Origin: Setoptus koraiensis
Lineage: Eukaryota > Arthropoda
Assembly (NCBI GenBank): GCA_048013815.1
Contig: CM106585.1
Span: 15,562,001 to 15,626,000 of the forward strand
Direction of reading: 5' to 3'
Length of the DNA stretch: 64,000 nucleotides
Position 1 is the first letter of the stretch. Each line of letters starts with the position of its first letter. The notes beneath the pieces were generated by a model. The model made no database searches, was not told where the DNA came from, and saw nothing but the letters and a program-made list of their open reading frames with translations. Shown here one piece after another: positions 45,888 through 54,253 of this stretch. Position numbers and translations under genes: made by a program.

Positions 45888-46678
45888 TTGCATAGGCGCA
45901 TGTTTACAGTAGACTGAGACACACCACAATTGTGTGGGCCCCGAGGATCGTTTTCGCCGTCCGATTCCAAGAACAAATTAGCTAGTTATATAACAGATTA
46001 TATTGATGAAAAATTGGAGATCGCGGAAATTTTATTCGCGCGTTCGAGGTGTTGCTACCCCACGTATCTGTCCTTATTGGGTGCTTATAATCTGATTGAT
46101 TTTTGTTTTTTACTATTTCATTACTATATTATGCCAGCTCATTTAAATAACAATAACTCCTCATAACTGTATTGCTAGTAGGCAGAGTTATGTCTGGCAT
46201 GAGCTGTATAGATTAGTTGCAACTAATACACACACTTACTGTAGAATAGATGCGGATGTGATAATGATTATTATTGTTGCTATCATGGCCAGAATTGTGT
46301 TTGCATCATAAACATTATTAATATACATAAAAGATTGTAACTTACAAATTGTAAGTGTGTGTGTCTTGATTTTCAGACGCATACGACAAACAACAGAAAA
46401 CAACTTGTTATAATCAGCAAATCTTTGTTTGATCAGGTAGTCTCTTTAATCCTATGTGGTGTGTCGACAATGCCACAACTCCCACGTTTGTGTCTATACT
46501 CAAGCTCTAAGATGTTGGATTAGTTTTTAATGGACATGTAATAGAGTAACAACTTTTAAGAGTGATCGACGTCATTAATACCTCTCTCGCTCTCTATAAA
46601 TATGTTACTGTTCACACCTGTAATTGCATATTGAATTGGGCAGGAAAAGAAGGAGAGAGCTCAGCGAGCCAGCCGATT
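45888..46678. other. Stretch between the two low-complexity frames
   Basis: About 0.8 kb with stops in all frames over most of its length. It holds the 3' UTR of the giant gene and the promoter or an intron preceding the next frame. A plausible acceptor (ttgaattgggcag) is at about 46643. Confidence 0.45.
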
Positions 46679-48754
46679 ATGCCTGTGGTTTGTGTGGATG
46701 ATTTGGTGGGAGGCGAAGCAAGAAACAAAATTGAAAAAATATCCGAAACGCAACAAAACAAACAACAAGACGAATATTTGCAAACGGCAACAGGTGCTCG
46801 CGGAGTGTATTCTGGAAAAGAACTGAAGCGACCTCTAGAGGAGCTTAATTATGACCAAGTAAAAAAACAGTTATACTTGTCTCACTACTACGTGATGGAA
46901 CGTGCTGGCGCAAGCGCCAGTGACGGTGGTTGCCATATTAAAACTGACAAACGTGATGATAATACGAGCGCTATCGCAAACGAAAATCATGATACGATTG
47001 CTTCTAGAAAACAGATTGATCAGGAGATAACTCATTCGCCACAAGACAACGACGACGACGACAGCAAATTCATCGATTTTAATGATATTGACAGGCGTTC
47101 AGTGAGACGTGCCCTCAGTGACAGAAAGAATTCCGGCATCAAATCATGTCAGGACGAGCACAGCAACAACAATATTAACGATAATCCAAGCGATTGCGAC
47201 CAAGTAATGAAATTACCAACTGCCAAAGACAACAGCTCATCATCGTTTAGTTATCAAAAGTCTTCGCACCAAGTGCTGGAAAATAATCATTCTGCCGAAC
47301 CAGCATCACAGTCAACAATTAAAACACCAATGCAGCGGACCAACATGAACAGCGACCCCTCCAAATTGATCAAATGTGTCCAAAAGGACCTAGTGTCCGA
47401 TAGGATAAAAAGAATGGAAGAAATGTTAGCCAACGTAACAAACAACAGAGTGACCGTCACAACCACTACCACCACTACTAATACTATTTCTACTACAAGT
47501 AGTAATAACAATAATAATATTGTTGACAAAATCAAGGAGCCCAACTTTGACCACGAAGAAATGCTGTTCGAAGGGAGAGCCAAGAAAAGAGACAATAAAC
47601 CTATCACCGTTGTCTCACCACAAAAGACACGCTCTATGCTTACGTTGCATGTGAGAGAGGAGATGCAATTGACCAAAGAGGAAGAACATCTTTTGGGTAT
47701 TGACGATCCGATTAAAATGAAACAATTACTGCTGGACAATGATTGTAGCCTACATTTGTTTGGGTCCGATGCCTCGCCTACGCTTGACCAGAGACAGGGA
47801 CGCCGCAGGTCTAAATCTTTCAATCAATTGTTGAGCAATTCTGATCCAATCGAAAGGAACAGCAGCAGAGCTACGAGTGGTAATTGTCGCCCTCAAAGCG
47901 TTAGCAACAAACTTGCTGCCACAATTTTACCGCATAACAAGCAACCTGTCCAAAACAATTTTAGCGTTAATGCTATGGACAAAAGTGAGAAAGTGGCCGG
48001 TAGAATCAATCAAGCTGCCACCATCAATTCACAAAAAAATATATTGGTCACTAAAATTGACAACGGCCCACCAAAATCACTGAGCAAAGTGGAACAGCTT
48101 AAGATCGACCTAGCCGAGGCGGCCAGAAAACCCATTGCCATCCGCAGCCCTAAACCCAAGCTTGCAAGCAATCAAATCCATATGGCAACCTCTCACTCAC
48201 CTGAAGTGCAGTGCCAAACCGACAAATCTCTGAAGTTCTCTAATGGCCACAAGATTTCAGAGTTGGATGATAATGTATCAACCAGACGAAAAACTGATAT
48301 TCCGAGTTACCTAAAGAACAGCAAACCATCAAATAATAACGTTACTGCCTCCCCAATCGTTTCGCCTTTCACCCAGAGCAGCATCCAGAACGGCGAAAAG
48401 AAAAATTTTCATTCAGCGCTAGACAAACAGCAAGCGAAGCAGAATATTGTCAACAAACTTGATAGTCTGCTGAACACCAAACACCCAGCAATCAAGGAGG
48501 ATAACCTGTTGCAACGGCAGCAAAACAAGCCACAGGTTGTTGGCAAAAATCAACTGGCGTCAACAAAATTAATTGAATTGTTTGAAATAAAATCTATTGA
48601 CAGCAGTAACAAGCCAGATGCTGATGTGCAACAAAAACATCAAGATACCGCCAACAAATCAGTTAGTGTTTTGCCACCAAAAACAACCAGCTTAGCCATA
48701 AATGATGAAATAACTAGTGATCATAGTCAACATCATGCACCTAGCATATTGTGA
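46679..48754 (+). CDS. Second Asn/Ser/Gln-rich protein or large exon, unknown function
   Basis: The frame is open from 46562 to the stop at 48754. The first ATG is at 46679 (MPVVCVDDLVGG), giving 691 residues. Two details leave the limits open: an AG acceptor at about 46643 lies inside the open frame, and a strong donor GTGAGT starts at 48751, overlapping the stop, so this could be an internal exon. Composition resembles the giant frame upstream, with Asn, Ser, Gln and Thr runs. Ordered-looking islands include ELNYDQVKKQLYLSHYYVME, RIKRMEEMLANV, TLHVREEMQLTKEEEHLLGI and VEQLKIDLAEAARKPIAIRS. I recognise no domain. It may be a separate gene or part of a larger transcription unit together with the preceding one. 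Confidence 0.55.
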   Translation: MPVVCVDDLVGGEARNKIEKISETQQNKQQDEYLQTATGARGVYSGKELKRPLEELNYDQVKKQLYLSHYYVMERAGASASDGGCHIKTDKRDDNTSAIANENHDTIASRKQIDQEITHSPQDNDDDDSKFIDFNDIDRRSVRRALSDRKNSGIKSCQDEHSNNNINDNPSDCDQVMKLPTAKDNSSSSFSYQKSSHQVLENNHSAEPASQSTIKTPMQRTNMNSDPSKLIKCVQKDLVSDRIKRMEEMLANVTNNRVTVTTTTTTTNTISTTSSNNNNNIVDKIKEPNFDHEEMLFEGRAKKRDNKPITVVSPQKTRSMLTLHVREEMQLTKEEEHLLGIDDPIKMKQLLLDNDCSLHLFGSDASPTLDQRQGRRRSKSFNQLLSNSDPIERNSSRATSGNCRPQSVSNKLAATILPHNKQPVQNNFSVNAMDKSEKVAGRINQAATINSQKNILVTKIDNGPPKSLSKVEQLKIDLAEAARKPIAIRSPKPKLASNQIHMATSHSPEVQCQTDKSLKFSNGHKISELDDNVSTRRKTDIPSYLKNSKPSNNNVTASPIVSPFTQSSIQNGEKKNFHSALDKQQAKQNIVNKLDSLLNTKHPAIKEDNLLQRQQNKPQVVGKNQLASTKLIELFEIKSIDSSNKPDADVQQKHQDTANKSVSVLPPKTTSLAINDEITSDHSQHHAPSIL

Positions 48755-48776
48755 GTTGATACGTCACAATTCCAAG

Positions 48777-49007
48777 TTACTTCTTTTTACCAAATAATCT
48801 TCCTGTTAATCTTTCTATCACTGTCTTTGATACTAATCTCCCTTTTTTAATCTTTGACCCATATCTGCACCAATCTTCGCTTACCAATTTGATCAGACCC
48901 AGAATAGAGGGACGAATAAAAGGAGCTAAAAACAGACGAGCATCAAAGTTTGGCAATCCGGTCAAGTCGTTGATGGCGAGAAATTTAGATATATCCCCGA
49001 CAGACAA
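48777..49007 (-). CDS. Possible exon, product unknown
   Basis: A 76-codon minus-strand frame without ATG but of protein-like composition (GLPNFDARLFLAPFIRPSIL, ending VIERLTGRLFGKKK). A donor-like ATTG|GTAAGC lies inside it. It might be the last exon of an unfound minus-strand gene, or chance. Nothing in it is recognised. Confidence 0.2.
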   Translation of the reverse strand: MSVGDISKFLAINDLTGLPNFDARLFLAPFIRPSILGLIKLVSEDWCRYGSKIKKGRLVSKTVIERLTGRLFGKKK

Positions 49008-49855
49008 TTAGATGTTGCTCTCAGAATGTCTACCATATACCCCACCTGTGGATTGCAGAGGCACTTAAGGAGTTAGGAGTCGATAAAGTGACATAAATGC
49101 CATAATTTCATTCAGGACAAAGTTATCTGTGTATAGTTGTATATATCTTGGTTATAACTTCTACCCAACAGACAAATGAATATTGAATTATTGAGACATA
49201 CATCATTGTGCTACAATAACTGAGGTAATCTGCAGACGCTCACTATACCATACACTCAGGTTATACTACTGTTACACATGACGCATTTTTTTTTCTATTA
49301 AAATTGATTCGATGTTAAGTCGCAAGTCGACTGTGATTGTCATCAGCATGTTATACGGATCACCGTGCCCTTAATTCACTTGTAATAGTTGATTAAAACA
49401 ATCGCAACATAATTAGTTTGGGATCTCGTTCATAGTGATGTATTTAGGCCACCTCGACATGCTTGCATGTAATACCAGAGAGTGGTATTTTGTTAATGAC
49501 CGTTGTGGATCATTTATAGCCTATAGCTTATTTTTTCGCCCTCCTGGGTTTTCTGTTCTCACCATCTAGAGCTCCTTGACTTATGCCTTAGTCTTATTTG
49601 CTCATCTAAGAACTTCAGCAGTTGAGATGACTAGCATAACTCACGAGGCCTCGTTCTGATGGCTTGATCTTAGCTATAGGCTGACTCAATCTAACAACTT
49701 CAGACGATCGAGCCTTTCAATGGACACCGAGATGATCAAAAGCTCATATAGCGCATGGTTGAACTTGTTGATCAGCTGTTGTTGGATAAATTATGATTGG
49801 AGTAGAAAAGTTTGCCATGTAGATAAAATAATAAAGATAATCATATAATGATTGA
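49008..49855. other. Intergenic stretch, nothing recognised
   Basis: About 0.85 kb with stops in all frames. The right end carries the BRD8-like 3' UTR. Confidence 0.5.
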
Positions 49856-49861
49856 TTTATT
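49856..49861 (-). promoter_or_regulatory. Polyadenylation signal of the BRD8-like gene
   Basis: AATAAA on the minus strand about 94 bases downstream of the stop codon. Confidence 0.5.
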
Positions 49862-49954
49862 GATACTTGATGGGAATTATCAGCGCAATATGATCGTTGA
49901 TTGAGCATCAACTCACAAATCAAAAGTCTGCTACCGTGTCTTGCATAGATGGTC

Positions 49955-51295
49955 TCATCGGCGCTCTCTTGGACGCATCTTGCCTTCTTTACTTTGAGAG
50001 GGGGTCGGCAAGAATTCTTTCATGGCTAGCTCCCAGCGGGACGACAATTCCGATCTCATTTTTAAAGCGGCCTGGTGTGTAGCATGATTCTCCGGGTAAA
50101 ACATGCAGGCATTTTGGAACATGAGTAACAAATTATTTTGTAATTCGATCGGGTTGTCCCATGTGTCCATTTTCTTTTTGAGTTGAGCGAGGTCAATTGG
50201 TTTATAGATGACTGAGTTGTACATTTCTGTGTCAGGCTGTCCCACTGGCTTGTCCAATAATTTTATATTATCATGTTTCTTGGTATCTCTCAATATCATG
50301 GCCATAACTCTCTTAATACTCTGTTTGTTGCTCTCAGATTGTTGACGGTTCGATTCGCGGCGTGTTGTAGCTCTGATAGGTTTGGTATCAGATGATTTGT
50401 TCAAAGAGTCGTTGGCATCCAAACTCAGTTTCTCTGTCTCTTTTTCCTCAACGACAGCGGTCTTAGATGCCTTAGTGTCGTCTTTGACCTCTTCTTTGCT
50501 GGAACTTTGTTTGTTGCTCTCGGATTGTTGGCGGTTTGATTCGCGACGAGTTGAAGTTCTAATCGGTTTAGTATCAGACAATTTATTCAAGGAATCGTTG
50601 GCGTCCAAGTTCGATTTGTCAGCTTCTTTTGCTTCTACGATAGTGACCTTGGATACTCTGGTATCGTCTTTGATCTCGTCCTTAGTACTGTGTTTGTTAC
50701 TTTCAGATTGTTGACGGTTTGATTCGCGGCGCGTAGAAGCTCTGATCGGTTTGTTATCGGACGATTTGTTCATGGAATCGTTGATGTCTAAGCTCAGCTT
50801 CTCTGTGGCTGTGTCAGTCTCTTTTGCTTCAACGGGACTCTCAATCGAATCGTTCTTTCGTTTAGTCTCCTCAGCATCTTCTCTCATTTGCTGCACCTTC
50901 TTCTCTATCCTAGCTCTATCCTGTGGTGATGCTTTTGCACTCCTAAGCAATTCTAAATCACTTTTTAAAGCTAATAACGTTTTTCGTTTCTCAGGCAAAT
51001 CTTTTCTGAGCTCGTCCAATCGTCGTTCGGCTAATTTTCTATAAATCTTCTGACGGTATATCGTTGGATCTGAAACATGTGAGTGCCGTTTTGAGCGGCC
51101 CCTCAAAAATAGTGCCAGCTCGGGATCTTCTTCTTTTAGTTTCTCGTATTTAGCGGCACAATGATTCGGCAGAATATCAGTGGATCTATCACTTTCTATA
51201 AACGATCGAATACTTGACTTCACAGATAGCCATTGTTCGTTATGCTCTATAGCTAACGAAGCCAGTAAGAGCTCATCCTTTGTGGTCCATTCCAT
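49955..51295 (-). CDS. BRD8-like bromodomain protein (NuA4/TIP60 complex subunit family)
   Basis: One exon of 446 residues. The N-terminal SANT-like region fits BRD8: TTKDELLLASLAIEHNEQWL, FIESDR, then HCAAKYEKLKEEDPE. A charged coiled coil follows (KIYRKLAERRLDELRKDLPE). Residues about 170-330 hold three tandem copies of a 61-residue unit, each with PIR.STRRESNRQQSESNK. The C-terminus is a bromodomain (NSVIYKPIDLAQLKKKMDTW, LLLMFQNACMFYPENH). BRD8 is a subunit of the TIP60 acetyltransferase complex and reads acetylated histones. At the position of the acetyl-lysine-binding Asn (MYN in BRD8) this protein has Tyr (MFY), so normal reading is doubtful. The UNG gene is divergent, 516 bases away. 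Confidence 0.85.
   Translation of the reverse strand: MEWTTKDELLLASLAIEHNEQWLSVKSSIRSFIESDRSTDILPNHCAAKYEKLKEEDPELALFLRGRSKRHSHVSDPTIYRQKIYRKLAERRLDELRKDLPEKRKTLLALKSDLELLRSAKASPQDRARIEKKVQQMREDAEETKRKNDSIESPVEAKETDTATEKLSLDINDSMNKSSDNKPIRASTRRESNRQQSESNKHSTKDEIKDDTRVSKVTIVEAKEADKSNLDANDSLNKLSDTKPIRTSTRRESNRQQSESNKQSSSKEEVKDDTKASKTAVVEEKETEKLSLDANDSLNKSSDTKPIRATTRRESNRQQSESNKQSIKRVMAMILRDTKKHDNIKLLDKPVGQPDTEMYNSVIYKPIDLAQLKKKMDTWDNPIELQNNLLLMFQNACMFYPENHATHQAALKMRSELSSRWELAMKEFLPTPSQSKEGKMRPRERR
50310..50790. repeat. Three tandem 183-base units inside the BRD8-like gene
   Basis: Units begin near 50326, 50509 and 50692 with nearly the same string (ttgttgctctcagattgttg and variants). The period is a multiple of three, so the frame is kept. 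Differences are mostly at third codon positions. Confidence 0.85.
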
Positions 51296-51811
51296 GGTTT
51301 AGAATGATTAAAATTAATAATGTATTATTATTAGTAATTGGCGTGACTATTACGAGCAGTAAACAGCCAAGCGCTCCATTCCACAATGCAAGTCCTAACG
51401 CATCAACTAGTCACATGTTTTCTATTTTTTCTCAAATAACGTGCATTCTGCTCATGGCGCAAATTCAAAAAATCGTGGATATTGAAAATTACATATGAAT
51501 ATTCATGAATGGGTTCATTTCAATTCACTTGAAAATTTTGTATATAGCACGTGTTCCTAGTTGAATAAACAATGTGCTCCATATCGCGCCTTAATTGGCA
51601 AGTACAAAGACCTGTTTTCTCAAGTTCAAATGTGTCCGTTGTACCACACGGTATACTACGATTAATCTATTCGTCAAAACAACAATCGTACAATGTGATA
51701 CACACCAAGATTATCCTTCGAGCAATATCGGACAAATGGTTACGAATACTCTCTTTCATTAGTATTTTTATTTATGTGATAAACAGCTTACGCCACAATT
51801 AACCACCAACC
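51296..51811. promoter_or_regulatory. Divergent intergenic region between BRD8-like gene and UNG
   Basis: About 516 bases containing both promoters and 5' UTRs. A short plus-strand frame starting at 51572 (MCSISRLNWQVQRPV) ends before UNG in another frame; it could be an upstream ORF but does not extend UNG with a mitochondrial leader. Confidence 0.45.
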
Positions 51812-52705
51812 ATGTCTCAACAATCTATAACTTCATTCTTTGTCAAAAGACCAGCCACCGACGCAGCCAATTCACCCAAAAGACAATGTGTCACTCCAAC
51901 TAAATCAGACACACCAAAAAAGAAAGGTGATGAAGGCGATGATTTCAAGACCCCCACCCTTTACATTTCACCAACTATCGACATTAATGTTGTTATTGCT
52001 AACACCATTAAGCGGGGAGCGTTTGCCTTACACTCTAATATTGGAACAACCTGGTTCAGGGCTCTCCAAGCTGAGTTTAACAAAGACTATTTTTATAAAC
52101 TGAGTAGATTCGTGAAAGAGCAAAGAAACTCGCGCCAAGTATTTCCCCCTGAGGACATGGTATTCAGTTGGACTCATCATCATGACATACGAGCCACAAG
52201 AGTTGTTATTATTGGCCAAGACCCATATCACGGGTCTAAACAGGCGCATGGCCTCAGTTTTAGCGTTCAGAAAGGGATTGCGAAGCCTCCAAGTCTCATC
52301 AACATATTTAAAGAATTAGAAGATGATGTGAAAGGATTTACATCACCAAGTCACGGAGATCTCACGGGATGGGCGAAGCAAGGAGTACTAATGCTCAACG
52401 CATGCCTTACCGTAAATGCTGGACAAGCTAACAGTCATGCCAATCAAGGTTGGGAAACGTTTACGGACCAAGTCATATCATGGCTGAGCAAAAATCTGAA
52501 AGGACCCATCGTCTTCTTATTGTGGGGTGCATATGCTCAAAAGAAGAGATCTTTGATAGGTGCTCGGCACAAAACGCTGACCGGTGTTCATCCTAGCCCA
52601 CTTTCGGCTCATCGTGGATTCTTCGGTTGTAAACATTTCTCCAAGACTAACGAATTATTACGTCAGGCAGGTCTACCCGAAATAGACTGGAAAAAACTTG
52701 ACTGA
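51812..52705 (+). CDS. UNG: Uracil-DNA glycosylase, family 1
   Basis: One exon of 297 residues, close to human nuclear UNG2 (313). The N-terminus carries a PCNA-binding PIP box, QQSITSFF, at residues 3-10, followed by a KRxxxxTPTK stretch, so this is the nuclear, replication-linked form. The catalytic water-activating loop GQDPYHGSKQAHGLSFSV starts at about residue 135, with Asp137 as the catalytic base. The Gly-Ser and uracil-specificity elements follow, and the DNA intercalation loop HPSPLSAHRGFFG starts at about 260, containing the transition-state His and the Leu that enters the minor groove. The enzyme removes uracil from DNA to start base excision repair. The ATG context accATGT is good. 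Confidence 0.97.
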   Translation: MSQQSITSFFVKRPATDAANSPKRQCVTPTKSDTPKKKGDEGDDFKTPTLYISPTIDINVVIANTIKRGAFALHSNIGTTWFRALQAEFNKDYFYKLSRFVKEQRNSRQVFPPEDMVFSWTHHHDIRATRVVIIGQDPYHGSKQAHGLSFSVQKGIAKPPSLINIFKELEDDVKGFTSPSHGDLTGWAKQGVLMLNACLTVNAGQANSHANQGWETFTDQVISWLSKNLKGPIVFLLWGAYAQKKRSLIGARHKTLTGVHPSPLSAHRGFFGCKHFSKTNELLRQAGLPEIDWKKLD

Positions 52706-52809
52706 AGTACAATGTAGACAAAATGTGATTGGGAGGTGTGCAGATGTGATCCCCAAACCTCTGGATTCTGAGATACTTTGCTATCCAGTTTTATTCCGAG
52801 CCGCAAACG

Positions 52810-52815
52810 TTTATT
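52810..52815 (-). promoter_or_regulatory. Polyadenylation signal of TATDN1
   Basis: AATAAA on the minus strand about 130 bases past the TATDN1 stop. It lies upstream of the UNG signal on the plus strand, so the two convergent transcripts should overlap at their 3' ends. Confidence 0.5.
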
Positions 52816-52832
52816 GCTGCCAAACATGGCGA

Positions 52833-52838
52833 AATAAA
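52833..52838 (+). promoter_or_regulatory. Polyadenylation signal of UNG
   Basis: AATAAA 128 bases past the UNG stop, plus strand, within the 3' flank of the convergent TATDN1 gene. Confidence 0.55.
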
Positions 52839-52943
52839 GAACCAGATAATTGACAATCTACAAACACATGTGTTTATCTCATTTAATTTAATCTAATCAC
52901 TCAAGATCGTGGTTTCCGCTTGCCTGTCAATGATGAACTCAAT

Positions 52944-53965
52944 CTATGGACTGCTGAAAAACACCTGTTCGGTATTCTGGTAGATTTGTTCGGCCAATTC
53001 CGATATGTCCTCTTGTCGAATTTCAGACAGTACTTCTAAAACTTGTATCAAATTAGAAGGTTCATTCCTTTCTCTCACCGGTAGTTTGGGAGCTGATTGT
53101 ATACTCTTCAATTTGACGCTTGGCGGGTTTGTTTTGACATGTTTGAAGCTAGCGTGAGATTGTTTAATACCACACCATGGACAGTCTGGAGAATGGGTTG
53201 AAGAACATGATTATTATTATGATCTAGATTAACGAGTACTTTTAAAGTCGATGGTAGACGAGATATTAATAAGTTATTAACTCTACCTGTTTCAATCATC
53301 AGTAATTCTTTAGGTATCCCGGCGACAACTTCAATGTTCGCTTCGGTCTTCAAAGAGCAACCGTTGATACCTATATGCAAATCAAGATCAATTATCTTAT
53401 TTACATCCTCTTTTGTTCCATCAAACGAATGAACCACTCCTCTATGGAATTTATCACGGTTCCTAGATAGAATGTGAAAAAAGTCATCGCTGGAGGCCCT
53501 ATTATGGAGAAACAGGGGTAATCCAGTATTCTCGGCTAGACTCAACTGCAGTTCAAAATATCTCTGCTGAATTTCTTTCGGACAGAAATGTAATCTATCA
53601 TAGTCCAATCCAATTTCTCCGACGGCAACAACTTTTGATCTAGACGAATTTATGAGATCTCGCAGATTTTTCAGATAATCTTCCGGACCAGATGCATGAT
53701 CTTCGAATTCTTTACATCGAGTCGGATGACAACCAACTGTGGAGTATAGGTTGTCATGTTCTTGTGATAAAGAGATTGCTTTCTGGCTTTCAGAGAGGTT
53801 GCCTCCAGTGATAATGATTTTTTCCACAGCATTTTCATTGGCTCGAACAATCACACTGGAGTAATCAGATTCGTGCTTACGCTTCGAGTTATATATACCT
53901 TGGAACATGGGGTCCGTCAGGTTTGCTCCAATATCGATCATCCGTTTGACTACCTGTCTAGCCAT
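52944..53965 (-). CDS. TATDN1: TatD-type deoxyribonuclease TATDN1
   Basis: Two exons, 53965-53287 and 53185-52944, give 306 residues (human 297). I start at MARQVVKRMIDIGANLTDP rather than the ATG 14 codons upstream, because this matches the family start and has better context. Landmarks are FQGIY, ITGGNLSES, VGCHPTRCKEFE, GEIGLDYDRLHFCP, LFLHNRAS, VVHSFDG and NGCSLKTEAN. The splice restores IETDCPWCG with a metal-binding Asp, and RNEPSNLIQVLEVLSEIR follows. Metal ligands expected from TatD proteins are present, apart from the N-terminal HxH, which eukaryotic TATDN1 also lacks. The enzyme is a metal-dependent DNase linked to DNA repair, apoptosis and chromosome segregation. Confidence 0.95.
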
Positions 53966-54253
53966 GTTGAAATTATTGTAAATATGCAATGTTTTGGAAC
54001 GATACATGCGATACCGAAGCCCAATTAGACATATTCTTGCTATCCGAATAAGTTTAACGCGCGGGGTTTAAAACTTCAAAATCTTAAAACTTCGAAGTCA
54101 GAAAAAAGATGGCCAGTTGTGAGTGACAAGTTAAATTTAGTTTAGTTAGCAGCTACAGAAGTTCAGAGATGTTCGATTGACTATCCAAGCGCGATCAGGT
54201 CAGTCACGACGTTCATCTAGCATTAGAATTATTAGGTGAACGAATCGAAGCAG

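Noticed and set aside
51572-51802. Mitochondrial leader exon for UNG
   Set aside because: The frame ends before UNG, shows no splice donor leading into it, and UNG already has a normal nuclear PIP-box start.
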